A stretch of DNA of 64,000 nt from Blasia pusilla (GCA_050084515.1 CM114272.1:5332001-5396000); one strand, 5' to 3'; counted from the first letter of the stretch, positions 44,672 through 55,529 are shown. Translations and numbers: made by a program. Notes: a model not told the origin generated them from the letters alone.

Positions 44672-46180
44672 TTGGTCATTACGGAGGTGTCTGGTGGTGT
44701 GGTTGGGGACCGTGGTGCGGACAGTGGTGGTCTTACACGGAGTGGATTGAGGTATCGACTACTTTTTCCACTTCCGACGGTTGATGAAGAGGAGGACGGG
44801 GGTGTTCCAAACACCGAGTCTTCTACGTTGTTATCGAGTGTTGCAGCTCCATTGATTTGGGATATGGACGGGATATATGGGGCCATGAAGGGCCCACGAC
44901 GATACTCAGGTGCAGTGGGCACCATTGAGTTGGAGGACTCCATTCAGGAGTTTGATACGTGGTGTGATATGCAGATGTTGCGGAACGCCACGTTGTTTAC
45001 ACCCTTCTTGGCTTGGAAGGGGTTGTTTCAGCACTTGGAGGGACCACCCATGGATGATTATGATGAGTTTAGGAGGGACCATGCTGCTAAGATTGAGGCA
45101 TGGAGACAATATTGGTCTCCAGGCTATGTGTCTATCACTCATGATGGTAGTGTTAGTAGTGCTCTTACTGTGTCAGCCAGCCCGACATTGAGTGGTGCGA
45201 GTACAAGCCGGAGTGGGGGTACTAGTGGAGGTACTAGTGCCCCACCATCATTCAGCCCGGTTGCAGAGTTCTTCAAGAGGTTGAAGAAGAACTATCAGGG
45301 AGTGAAGAAAGAGAAGTTGAGGAGTCTTCAAGAATTTGAGCGAAAGACTGATGAGAGTCTTCGTGAGGCATACACTTGTATGCGACGCTTGATTTCAGTT
45401 ACCCAAGGTGTGATTGAGGCTCAGGAAGTCCCATTTTGGTATGGGATCTTGGACAGAGAATTGCGCCGCAGGGTATGTGATGTTACTCTTATGAGTGATG
45501 ATTCACCAAATTGGCCCATGTGTTTGCTCTATCTGAGAAGATTGAGCTTAACATGGTGGAGGAGAGAGTGCTGACATCCGCATTCAGTAGGGATATAACT
45601 ACTACTTCTCGTGTTCAGCAGTCCACCTCACAGTCTCATAGTAGTGGTGGTGGTAGTAGTAGTGGGAGTTGTGGGGGGTACCCACGACCTCAGTCAGGTC
45701 CTAAAGGGACACTTGCGCAGAGACCATTGCCTTCATTTGCTGCCCCGCAGCAAGGATAGTCATGTTGGACATGTGGAGGTGATCATGTTAGGAGGTTTTG
45801 TCCCCAAGAGGATGGGAGACGGACTTTGGAGGATGCGCTTCAGTCGGCCCCAATTGAGTGTGACCATTGCAGGAGATCAAGTCATCCTCGAGAGCGTTGC
45901 TTTGATCTTCATCTAGAGTTGAGATCAGGCCACGGCCGTGGTGGAGTAGCTCCGAGAGGCCGAGGTGGTAGAGGTGGTAGGGGTGGTAGAGGTGGACCAG
46001 TGGTTGGAGAGCCTACGGTGGCTACCCCTACCACTACGATAGAGTCAGCTATAGCTGCCAGGATTGAGTAGTTGGAGCAGAGGTTGGCTACTATGGTTGG
46101 TATCCAACATAGAGCAGGTTTGGGAGCAGGGGCTTCCATCTCTTATGATCTCTCTTATATGGCGAGTGCAGCATAGGTTG
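44672..46180 (+). pseudogene. Family D gag with two zinc knuckles, copy 1
   Basis: The frame at 44672-45574 carries DSIQEFDTWCDMQMLRN, FTPFLAWKGLFQHLEG, PVAEFFKRLKKNYQGVKKE and FWYGILDRELRRRV, a Retrotrans_gag-type fold. It moves to another frame at about 45510 and ends with CWTCGGDHVRRFC (about 45767-45805) and CDHCRRSSHPRERC (45859-45900), two CCHC-type knuckles. A Gly/Arg tract (45930-46000) follows. Gag packages the RNA into particles. TAG stops at 45757 and 46069 replace CAG codons found in the other copies. Confidence 0.85.
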
Positions 46181-46719
46181 AGGCATTAGCTGCTAGTTAC
46201 GAGAGGAGCCACTTGAGCGTCAGAGCCACGTGGTGCTACTATGGAGTTGGATCCACAGAGGGGTGAGGTTGGGAGGCAGGCTAGGCTCCTCAAGTCATTC
46301 TTGTTGTTTGAGGTGCTTAGGACTCCATCCATGGTTCCTACGCAACCTATTGAGCCTACAGTGGGGAGTGAGGCATCTACATTGCGTGTAGTAGACGCGG
46401 ATGTAGCATCTAGTGCAATATTGCGGATGGCAACTTCAGTGTTGGGATCCCCATTGTTTTCAGCCATTGAGTTGATGGCCTTAGGAGTTGACTTAGCTTC
46501 TGTATTTTAGCTAGCAGCCACGTTGTGGGAACGTGGGAGTGTTACTGCTACACGTGCTGAGGTGGATGAGGGTGTTGCGGTGGAGCGAACCCTGTATGTC
46601 AGGTGTACCATTGAGTACCAGTGCTACTTGGCAGGCAACAACGGCGAAGATGGATGCATTACCAGCCCGGCGAGCCATTGATCGTGAGAGGCTTACACCT
46701 GGTGTATGTATGTTAGACA

Positions 46720-46960
46720 ATCGTAGTAGGATATTCCGATTGGTGAGTCGTACATGACATGTGTATAGACCAGACAGAGTCTTTTAGACTCTGGTGCCCA
46801 ACCTTTGATGTTGGGAAAGGTGGCATGTATTGGTTTGGGTATTCGGAGGTTAGAGCTTGAGCCTTGCCCATTCCAGATTCAAACATCACTTGGAGGAGCC
46901 AATGATAGGTCTCAATTCATGACACGGGAGAAGTTGTTTGTACAGTTGAGACCAGATCAT
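46720..46960 (+). pseudogene. Family D retropepsin-like protease, copy 1
   Basis: LDSGAQPLMLGKVAC is encoded at about 46787-46831 with the active-site DSG, followed by GLGIRRLELEPCPFQIQTS and SQFMTREK. One frame change lies just before the DSG. It processes the Gag-Pol polyprotein. About 190 codons of family-specific linker (to 47500) join it to the methyltransferase. Confidence 0.8.
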
Positions 46961-47499
46961 GCAACTGATAGCTCCCAGTTGGGAGTACGTGTAGTGGTCA
47001 CATCATCCGAGTCGTATGATGTACTAGTTGGAGGAGCAGTATTGTTCCCAATGGGTTTTCAGATGGACTATTGGACTGAGACAACATCTTATAGACCTAG
47101 TTGGCAGTCCGAGGATGGACGTATGAGCCAGGTTCCTGTGAGATTTATTTATGGGGCTCGACTTGGAGGGTCTTCCCCAATAGTGTTAGCATCTATGGCT
47201 GGTTTTAGTGGAGTAGTCACTTGGTCAGGAGACTTTTTGGAGGGTAATCTCTCTGCTATGGATTCTCTTGTGCATGAGGAGGTAGAGGAGGTCCCTAGTT
47301 TTGCAGCAGTGGCATCCTCATCATTGGATGTGCCACTTTGGAGTTCAGGAGGTGCACTACGGCAGGAGGCTGATCCCCTAGTGCAGGAGGCTTGGTGTGA
47401 GGCTGTTATACCTCACAAGGAAGAGGAAGCCCCACGGCGGACTCCTACTTCTAGTCCAGTTGGGTTATCCCCTTTGGATACTACACCCATTGTATGGCA

Positions 47500-48480
47500 G
47501 TATCCGCCGGAGGGCATTTTTGTGTTAGATCTCTTTGGTGGGATTAACATTGGTTTGGCTGCAGTGTTGTAGGCCGGCATTCTTGTGCGGAGATACGTGT
47601 ATGTGGAGCGAGATGAGACGGCCCAAAGAGTCTCATCGTGACATATTGGTCAGTTGATGCGGAGATATCTTGAGTTGTTGTCGCCATTAGCTATTCGTGG
47701 GTACCAGTGTGCTTTGCCATCACACATTGCATTGTTGGGGGCGCAAGACCTTGAGAGGGTTGGTCCTATGGATTTGGTGATTGCTGGATGGCCATGTCAG
47801 GGTCATACACGTGCTGGTCGTGGTGAGGGATTACACAACCCTAGGTATCGATTGTTTTGGGAGATGTTACGGGTTTTAGACATCTTCAGGTTCATGAGGT
47901 ACGTGCTCTAGCTTATATTCTAGAGAATGTTCCATTGTTGGGTGACACCCGGACCCGGATGATGGCGAGTGTTCATGAGGTGCGGTCTTGGATTGGACCA
48001 GCGGTGTTGTTGGATGCAGTGCAAGTTGCCTCGCGTGCACATCGTCTACGCTTGTGGTGGACAAACTTGTTGCCTACAAAGGTTCTACATCAAGCATATG
48101 ATGTAGTGCAGCAGGATCCTTGCCTTAGAGTGGATAGTTTCTTGGATACTGGGCGACTTTCTCAGGTGGTGAGGGTTATTGATCGGTCACCCATGATAGT
48201 GGTGAATCGTGTGGGCCAGCCTAGGATGGCACTACCCACAATTGTGAGTTTTCCCTCGTCACATGCCTACAGTGAAGGTGGTCCCGAGCTTGTATGGGAT
48301 TCTAATGTTCGACAGTTGGTGGAGCCTAACGCTGATAAGAGAGAGCGTGCGATGGGATTTGCTACTGGTGTGACAGCGGTTGCTTCCATTTCTGAGGCTT
48401 CACAACGTCATGTGTTGGGTCAGGCCATGAACTTGAATTGTTTGACCTGGATTTTGAGTCTTGGAATGGCCGAGTAGCGT
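47500..48480 (+). pseudogene. DNMT3-like cytosine-5 DNA methyltransferase domain inside family D pol, copy 1
   Basis: Ordered C5-methyltransferase motifs: motif I FVLDLFGGINIGLAAVL (47519-47569, SAM binding); GPMDLVIAGWPCQG with the catalytic PCQ cysteine (motif IV, 47792-47803); ENVP (motif VI, 47923-47934); and AHRLRLWWTN (motif VIII-like, 48037-48066). A C-terminal segment with VEPNADKRERAMGF and RHVLGQAMNL resembles motifs IX-X. The spacing LFxGIxTGL, then RYVYVERDE, then GPMDLVI resembles DNMT3/DRM enzymes more than DNMT1. The domain length of about 320 residues fits a full catalytic domain. A TAG for CAG at 47570, a TGA for CGA at 47639 and a frameshift near 47880 break this copy. It lies between protease and reverse transcriptase, in frame with pol in copy 2 apart from decay. 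Confidence 0.85.
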
Positions 48481-48942
48481 CAACTTCGATCTATGTCTAT
48501 GGGTCTTCCACCCCTTGTGATGAGCTCGATGGCTACAAGGACGGTAGAGACATCGGCTGGGGGTGAGGAGAATAGTATTTTGCATCATTGGAGTAAATGG
48601 GATGTAATTGCTAGGCATGTGGAGTTGGTTGCTTGTGCTGGTGGAGGAGTTATTTTCTCAGATGATGGTGTAGCTAAGGATGTACCATCTTGTGAGGGGG
48701 TTGCATAGCAGCCAATGGCGTCGTCCTCTCCCTCTAGTGTGCTAGTGGAGGAGACTTGGGAGCCATTACTTGGGCCCAAGCTTACGAGAGGTGAGAAACG
48801 ACCCTTGACATAGTTCCTACGTGCTTACAGGAGTTGTGTTGCCTTAACCATGAAGGAGTTGGGTGCTTTGGTTGGACCCGGTATACGGATTGACTTGGCT
48901 AGTGATTCGCCAATCTTCCATTGTCCCTACTGATATAGTGAT
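48481..48942 (+). pseudogene. Family D linker between methyltransferase and reverse transcriptase
   Basis: Contains ETWEPLLGPKLTRGEKR, a conserved MKELGALVGPGIRIDLAS and the pre-RT segment PYRYSDME, which corresponds to the P.YR.S..E anchor upstream of gypsy reverse transcriptase. TAG at 48475 and TGA at 48931 replace CAG and CGA of copy 2. Confidence 0.6.
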
Positions 48943-49776
48943 ATGGAGAGGAACCTGATTCAGAGTAGGACGTTGGACCTTTTTTTGGCTGGATTAGTGG
49001 AGTTGTCGCATGGAGAATATGCATCAGCCACTGTCATGCCTGCTAAAAAGGATGTGCATGGCAACTACACGGATAGGCGGATGTGTGGAGATTACCATCC
49101 TATCAATCGGCAGACCAAGGCCGATAGGTATGCCATGCCTACACCTGAGGAGATCTTTGATGTGGTGGGACAGACAAAGATTTTCAGTACTTTAGATCTT
49201 CGGGCAAGATACCATCAGTTGCCGATTCGAGAGAGTGACAAGTCCAAGATAGCATTTTGGGGTGTCAACTCTCATGGCAAGGATTGTTTGTACCAGTGGA
49301 AATTCTTACCCTTTGGGTTGAAGAATGCACTTGCCAAGTTTCAAAGAGTGATGGACAAGATCCTAGCGGGGTTGGATTTTGTTCGATGTTATATTGATGA
49401 TATCTTGGTGTTCAGTAACACGGTGGAGGAGCATCAGATACATTTGTAGATTGTGTTTCAACGGTTGAAAGCTCATGGTCTACGTTTGAATCCAGGAAAG
49501 TGTAAGTTCTTCCATGAGGATGTTGAGTACTTGGGTCATGTGATCTATCCATGTGGTTTGGGAGTTCAGCAAGCAAAGGTGGAGGCTATTGCACTTATTC
49601 CTTGTCCGGTATATGTGAGTAGAGTTCGGGCATTCATGGGATTGGCGAACTACTATTGGAGGAATATGAAGGGATTTAGTGCTATGGCAAAGCCTTTGAA
49701 CCAATTGATGAAATCAGATCAGGAGTGGCACTGGGGAGATGATCAAGAGAGAGCTTTTGTGGAGCTCAAGGCCTAG
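48943..49776 (+). pseudogene. Family D reverse transcriptase, copy 1
   Basis: Gypsy RT motifs in order: CGDYHPINRQTKADRYAMP, IFSTLDLRARYHQLPI (first catalytic Asp in LDL), FLPFGLKNALAKFQRVM, and the active-site RCYIDDILVFS (YIDD, 49390-49401). GHVIYPCGLGVQQAKVEAI and the connection LANYYWRNMKGFSAMAKPL follow. The catalytic aspartates are present. TAG at 49447 and at 49774 replace CAG of copy 2. The enzyme copies element RNA into DNA within the particle. Confidence 0.9.
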
Positions 49777-50160
49777 TTGGTGGCGGCGCCTATCTTGAGG
49801 AGACATATCAGAGGGCGCCCATTTCAGCTACACACTGATTGGAGTAGGTTGGGACTTGGAGCAGTGTTGACACAACATGATGATGAGCACATGGAGTTTG
49901 TGGTGGCCTATGCAAGTCGTTCGAATAATGCAGCGGAGTCACGCTTTAGTTCATATGAGGGAGAGTGCTTGGCAGTAGTGTGGGTTGTGGCACACTTTAG
50001 GTGTAACTTGTTTGGCACACAATTTACCCTTGTTACTGATCACCAGCTGCTCAAGTGGTTGATGGAGTTAGACAAGCTTACAAGGAAGCTTGCACGGTGG
50101 GCTCTTATCTTACAGGAGTATGACTTCTAGGTAGTACATAGACCTGGAATGGCCAACCTT
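49777..50160 (+). pseudogene. Family D RNase H, copy 1
   Basis: FQLHTDWSRLGLGAVLTQHD carries the first acidic residue, FVVAYASRSNN and RFSSYEGECLAVVW the Glu region, and FTLVTDHQLLKWLM a later Asp. It ends LQEYDF followed by TAG and VVHRPG; this TAG is shared with copy 2. Confidence 0.9.
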
Positions 50161-51660
50161 GATGCTGATGGATTGAGTAGGAACCCATGTACTAGCCAAG
50201 AGGATGCAACTAGGGCTAGATGGCATGACGAGGTTGATGAGGAGATGGTGCCAGGTTGGCATGCATCTGCCTTTTTATGTTGGTTAGGGGTGGACTCTAG
50301 TATGGAGGACCACATGACATCTTACTCTAGTTAGAGGGTAGATGGCTAGCCTTCAGATCCTAAGGTTGGAGATGGTGGTACGGATCAGCGTGATATTCAT
50401 GATGATGCGTTGGTGTTGGAGTTCCTACAGACCAGTAGGGTGCCAAGCATAGTGAGTGCCAAGGAGCGAGACCGTGTTCTTCAACGTGCTAAGAGCTATC
50501 GATTGGAGGGAACATATATTCTCCGTGTGTGGGAGGATGGTAGAGTACGAGTAGTGCCGCATTTGGCTCAGAGAGAGCGCATTGTGCGACATGCCCATGA
50601 GGAGTTGGGACATTTTGGGATAAAGTGTACGTATAGTTTACTCCTTGGTCAATATTGGTGGTGTGGCATGCATACTTAGGTGCAACAATTGGTGTCACAT
50701 TGTATGGTTAGTGACCGGGTGAGGGCATCATTCAATGCCCCTACACCACAGTTACACCCCTTACCTATTATGGGGTTGGTTACCGTTGGAGTATGGACTT
50801 TGCGGGACCGTTACCGTTGATTGTACGATATCATCGATATGTGTTGGTGATGGTGGAGCTCTTCTCCAAGTGGATTGAGTTGGTGGCATTACCTAACAAG
50901 GCAAGTGAGGGAATGGCGTATGCGTTTCTTGATAGAATGCTTAGTCATTTTGGTGCACCAGCTAAAGTACTGACCGACTAGGGTATAGAGTTTCAGGGTG
51001 AGTTTCAGTTCTTGTGTGACAAGGCGTTGATTGATCATTGGAGATCATCCAGAGGCGGATGGTTTGGCTGAGCGTGTGGTTCAGACGATGAAGAGGGCAT
51101 TGCGCAAGTATGGCCTACAGAAGGGGCATCTTGGAGACTAGGATATTCAGTTGTCATGCTTAGCCATGGGGTATAGGTTCAGTCGCCAAGCATCCTTGGC
51201 TTCCTTCTCACCTTATTTTCTGTTATACGGCCGAGATCCAAACTTGCGAGCAACAATTTGTCGGGAGTCTAGTAAGGTGGTGAACCTTGACGACCTAGAG
51301 ATGTGGATGAGAGTGTGATCTCAACGGGCATAGCTCTTTTGGAGAGTTATGCCAACAACCTTTGAGAATCTTGGCATTGCTCAACACAGGGATATGTTGT
51401 AGTATGCAACCATTCAAGGTGGAGGTTATCGACCATCAATTCATAGGTTCCATGTGGGGGACTATGTGTATTTGCAGCAGATTGCACCGACAACGTTGGA
51501 TGTCACGGCAGGCTGCACTATTTTACGAGTGCGCGAGGTGTTAGCTTCTGGAGTTCTCATGTTGGAGGGTCGTGATGGAGTTTTTTGGAAGGATCATGTG
51601 CGTAATTGTGCGCCATGTCATCTTCCAAATGTGGATGTTACTGTTGATCCAAGCTTAGCC
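50161..51660 (+). pseudogene. Family D integrase, copy 1
   Basis: The zinc-binding segment HAHEELGHFGIK and later HCMVSDRV (H2C2 type) are at about 50587-50715. The catalytic core has MDFAGPLPL (first Asp, 50793-50819) and AKVLTD followed by TAG in place of CAG (second Asp, 50966-50983). A degraded WSSRGGWFG-like region follows, where the Glu helix should be (about 51040-51075). The C-terminal barrel VGDYVYLQQIAPTTLDVTAG is at 51450-51510. Frame changes near 51020 and stops at 51140-51400 mark decay. It leads directly into the PHD finger. Confidence 0.8.
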
Positions 51661-51681
51661 ATGATACGTGCTAGCTTGAGA

Positions 51682-51816
51682 TGTATGTTGTGTGGGTCTG
51701 TTGGTAACGCATCCTGTATGTTGGTGTGTGATCGGTGTTCTAGGGGTTGGCACATGATGTGTTTGACTCCACGTATGGATGTTGTTCCTACTAGAAGATG
51801 GGTTTGTCCTCGATGT
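51682..51816 (+). CDS. PHD-finger at the C-terminus of family D pol, copy 1
   Basis: The Cys4-His-Cys3 pattern is complete: CMLC, then eleven residues, CDRC, four residues, H, two residues, C, twelve residues, W-V-C-P-R-C. The Trp two residues before the seventh Cys is the usual PHD position. PHD fingers commonly bind histone H3 tails, either unmodified or methylated at K4. It lies where chromoviruses carry a chromodomain, right after the integrase barrel. The frame ends in TAG at 51820 in both D copies. All zinc ligands are intact although the rest of the element is decayed. Confidence 0.85.
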
Positions 51817-51996
51817 ACTTAGGAGGGGTAGATGACTTGATTTCTCCATGATATGGATTACAGATGTGCGACCAACGATGGGGCAACCTAGCACCAGGCC
51901 TTCTGATTCGTGCACCCACGAAGGTGTACAGCATGTAGTAGATGTATAGGGCTACCTGGGAGTTAGAGGGACCTAACCGCTAGTTAGGGGGGCGAG

Positions 51997-52101
51997 TTGT
52001 GGTACACTTGTGTTTTTGGATGCTCTCATCTATGTTATGTATGTAGGTGAGTATGGTTTGTTAGCAATGTATGTTGTATGACAATGTGGATTCGCACGAC
52101 A
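51997..52101 (+). repeat. Family D 3' terminal block R and preceding polypurine tract
   Basis: 105 bases starting TTGTGGTACACTTGTG and ending GGATTCGCACGACA. They match minus-strand 55529-55425 and 56006-55902. The purine-rich AGTTAGGGGGGCGAG immediately precedes it and would prime plus-strand synthesis. Confidence 0.85.
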
Positions 52102-52447
52102 CGGGGAAAGAAGCCTCGTCGCCTAGGCAACCCAACCATCTAGTTCTCACGGAAGATCATCTCCTATCTCTAGCTATTCCCCTAAGACAATGGATGGAAG
52201 AGGATAGCAATCTTTTTGCTGCATTAGTACTAGAGAAGATAGAACAGTTAATTAGTATTGTCAAAGAACCCGTCGCCAAACGGTGCTTCGCCCATGAACG
52301 TCAGTTGTACTGAGTGATGACCCGGTGCTTTTGTTTATGGGAGGAAAATCCAGCAAGTAGATTGAGGGCACACTCACACTTCCATAGGAATTAGGAAGAC
52401 CCAACTTTCTCTCCATGGATCGATACCCTGTAGCAGTCTTGGGCAAA
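52102..52447 (+). pseudogene. Family T gag N-terminus, continuation after the family D insertion
   Basis: CGGGGAAAGAAGCCTCGTCG resumes the leader interrupted at 41551. The frame LVLTEDHLLSLAIPLRQW, NLFAALVLEKIEQLIS, CFAHERQLY matches 16010-15681 (minus). Homology stops near 52447, so the family T locus is truncated within gag. Confidence 0.8.
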
Positions 52448-52850
52448 TAGCTCAGAAGTCAAAGAAATAAGCTACCTGTCGGAACCAGACGGGTTCAAGG
52501 CCGAGGCATCCCATGAACGACTCTTTGACCCATCGGGTCCCGACGTGTTCAACCCATCCTATGTTGAATGACTACTGCAACCCGTCCGATTCTGACGGGT
52601 TGCAAGAACCTTTGGCCACTTCGGGCTGGAAGATCCAAGTGCAAGTCATCCGAAACCCATCCGGGTCGAACTATTTGCAGGCCTTGTATACATGCGACTT
52701 GCATACTTGTATACGGGTTGCATCAAAATTCTTGATGCAACCCGTTGGTTTCCGAGTGGTTGCACACTTAGGCAACCCGTACGTTTCCGACAGGTTGCAC
52801 ACTCAGGCAACCTGTCGCATCCGACAAGTTGCTTGGTTTCTTCGATTTGA
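52448..52850. repeat. Palindrome cluster downstream of MULE-like gene copy 1
   Basis: CAACCCGTCCGATTCTGACGG-type units are at about 52578, with others near 52471, 52525, 52738, 52774 and 52806, several imperfect. The last ones lie within the 3' end of the transposase frame. Confidence 0.7.
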
Positions 52851-54952
52851 AATCCCTATAGTTCTCATGCTTCTCAACTTGAGCTATAACTTTTCGAACA
52901 ACTCTCAGCGTGAGCTTGACAAGACAAAATAGTGAACTCACGTGCCGCATGAAGTTTCCCCATTGTCTCATACGTATAGTCCACCAACTGAACCAAGAGC
53001 ACAACTCTTTGTACTTCCCCTCAATCGCATGCTTTCTCCACCATCCATGAAGTTCTTCTTGGCATTCCATGGCCTGTTTCAAGGTTTTGCTGTCCTTGCA
53101 GCGTTGGAGTAGAGTGACATGCTCTGTCCTCTTATTCTCCTTGATGCAAGATTTGGTGTACCGGGTCACAGACTATTGCCAATGGAAAGCATCCGACCTT
53201 TCCCTCTCCGATTGGACCTCTCCACCCCAGAACACTTCCCTTATAGCAATCCACCCAGGTTGTGCATTGTCCGCCATGAACCCATAAATTTCCGGAGGTG
53301 GCCTTTTGTTTTCCTTCACCACCTCCAATAAGAGTAACCAGCACATCTTCAAACTGCCAACGTCTTTTGCTTTTACTTCACAGACAAATATAGTTTTGAG
53401 TCCCTTCTCCACATGTTCATAAACGTGAGCACCCATTGTCAATCATCCGTTCAACACTCTGTAGCAAATATCAAAGCTTACCCAGCTCCCATAAAGATCT
53501 TCCCCTTCCCTCATTCGATCTATAAGATCGAGGCCACTTGACGGACTTGTGGTTGACATCTTGAAGACATAGGCCCTGGATCCCTCGCCTCCCTAGCCCA
53601 TGAATTGCCATCTCTGAATGAATGGAAATCTGGAGTTGGCCTTGATTTTGGAAATGGCATCCATTTCGGCCTTCTTTCCATCCAGTATTCGTATTTGACG
53701 TAGCAAATTCCGGAAGCATTCATGATCAGCTAGAAATGCGAGATTTTCCCAGAGTTGTTTCTCCTCAGCAGGCGTGATCTCACCCTGTCCAGGGATTCCA
53801 AGCAATTGTTCACAAATTTGTGATGTTGTTGTGAGCTTGATCACTCCGGGCTTTGAACCTAGAGAGTTTCTGTAGACCTCGGCAACTTTCTTCGCCACAT
53901 CTTCCTTTATGTGTCTCTGAGTTGCATCGGTCATAGGATGAGTGTGGGAGCCAACATGAACTGCCAGCCTTGTGTACTCCGACGTGGAGCCCAAGTCGTG
54001 GACAATGAAAAATATGTATGCACGACCCGCTCCGGCGCAAAAGGGGGATGCCTGACAATGAGGACATCGATGGCCTCCCGACGGTATGGTGGCACCGACC
54101 TCATATGGAGTTTTTGCACTCTTGGGGGGGAAATTGCGACGTATTGACTCGCTCGTTGCACTCTAGATACGGGCATGATGGACTTCTACACTCCAAGGCT
54201 CCAACGCATTGGCGGAGGGAGACAATCCAAGGACCATCTAGAATTGAAGCAGTAGTCCATTGGAGCCTGCACCATCGATGACAATCAGAATTTTTCTCCA
54301 TACCCTTCAAGCGTCCTCCATCTTTCTTTTGAGCAGGAGCAGCAATTGGAGGCAACTAAAAAATGCAATTACCATCGTACATGGGCGCCAACTCGTCGAC
54401 AAGAAAGTGCTTGAAAATTTTCAAGGCCAAAGACAATAGCAAACTATTTCCTGATACTCGCAAGAGGAATGAGTAGGCGGACAGAGGGCCCGGTTGGTGT
54501 CCGACAGATCCACTAAGGTTAACAACATCCGGAATGTCTTCAAGAAGTACAACATTGTTACGAGCGTGTGTGTTGGAGTCAATGCAGGATCTACTAAGCT
54601 AGGAGTTGCAAACGTAAAGCTCGGTGCACTAGGAAATTCTTGACCGTCTACTTGGGAAATAGAGGAATTCATGGGCAAGCCGTAAACTCTGTATTGACCA
54701 TTTGCTAGAGGTAGGAGATTCCATACTTTATGGTCTGCAATCACTAGCTGGACTATCTCACCTATTATGTCCTCCGTACCGTCCACCGTAACATCCTTGG
54801 ATACAAAGATGGTTCCAATTTGGAGAAGAAATCGAACTAAGAGAAAATTTTCATCCACTTCTATGAAAGACTCAGGAGCTTGCGGTCAAAAAATTTTTAT
54901 TGAGGAAGGGCCACTAGATGACTGCCACAAGTGAGCTTCACATAATTATCCA
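52851..54952 (-). mobile_element. MULE-like transposase gene, copy 1 (longest, decayed)
   Basis: A possible start ATG is at 54952. The minus strand reads, in several frames, NGQYRVYGLPMNSSI, LVDLSDTNRALCPP and a Cys-rich zinc-finger-like stretch (RVNTSQFPP, HRCPHC, then HVGSHTHP at about 53955), which resembles the WRKY-GCM1/FLYWCH-type domain of MULE transposases. HIKEDVAKKVAEVY and QICEQLLGIP follow. The catalytic-type segment is GFMADNAQPGWIAIREVFW (about 53290-53235) with FHWQQS-like text after it, matching the D...a..Ai...f....C/FH pattern of the MULE DDE domain. CMECQEELHGWWRK-like text follows. Terminal inverted repeats and target duplication were not found. Family identity rests on these weak motifs. 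Confidence 0.5.
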
Positions 54953-55424
54953 TTCCCAGAAGATTCCATCGGGAGGAGACAAAGAATTGGTATGAGAATG
55001 AGAATAAGAATGTTTAATTTATAGTGAATAGGGACTCAGATTCTCCTAACAGAATTTGACTGACAAGATGAAGTTTGGTAGGTGAAAATGTCTGACACAA
55101 TGGATTCAATTCTGTTGTAACCTGTCAGAGTCAGGTGGGTTGCAGAATTTGGGAATCAGAGACGTTGGTTGCGAAGCATGCACTTCTTTTTTTTGGAATC
55201 CGTGGGAGTCCGTTGGGTTGGTACCCCCTTCTTGCCGACCAAAGGTCTTTTGAGTCGATTTTGCTAGCATCAAACACAAGATATCGCTTGCATATGCTAA
55301 GGCAACCAATCGTTGGGACTTTTGCGGGATTTTCCAACTCAGGGTAGATCTTGTGACCCGTCGGATTGCAATGGGTTGCCTCGGAACTATGCATTGTCGC
55401 ATTGTTACCTGAGGGATAGAAAAG
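54953..55424. repeat. MULE-like upstream flank with palindromes
   Basis: About 55005-55160 matches 12434-12600, the flank of MULE-like copy 3. Imperfect palindromes lie near 55119, 55198 and 55352. This flank therefore travels with the MULE-like sequence. Confidence 0.55.
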
Positions 55425-55529
55425 TGTCGTGCGAATCCACATCGTCATACAACATACATCGCTGACATACCATACTCACAAACATACATAACATAGACGA
55501 GAGTATCCACAAACACAAGTGTACCACAA
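55425..55529 (-). repeat. Family D block R, outer copy
   Basis: 105 bases, the outermost part of the element on this side. It ends (minus) CGCACGACA at 55425. Confidence 0.85.

Larger units (their letters stand above)
41552..52101 (+). mobile_element. Family D Ty3/gypsy element, copy 1: full length, encodes a DNA methyltransferase and a PHD finger
   Basis: This element interrupts the family T gag leader. The left flank ends GCCGAG, the right flank begins CGGGGAAAG, and the uninterrupted sequence in the minus locus reads GCCGGGGAAAG, so the boundaries are exact with a 4-bp target duplication (CGAG/CGGG). Terminal bases are TGTCATG and CACGACA, a 7-bp imperfect inverted pair. Order: L block, long leader holding a solo LTR, gag, protease, C5-methyltransferase, reverse transcriptase, RNase H, integrase, PHD finger, polypurine tract, R block. 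Many stops, mostly TAG where copy 2 has CAG, show it is inactive. L and R do not repeat one another, so ordinary LTRs are absent. Confidence 0.9.

Noticed and set aside
44672-51822. Reassignment of TAG to glutamine
   Set aside because: Many TAG codons replace CAG, but TAG also replaces TGG (about 7707 in copy 3) and AAG (11013), TGA and TAA stops occur as well, and pol ends in TAG. Decay by transitions explains this better.
41552-52101. Family D as a DIRS/Ngaro element because of its split repeats
   Set aside because: It encodes an H2C2 and DDE-type integrase and a retropepsin-like protease, makes a target duplication, and shows no tyrosine recombinase.
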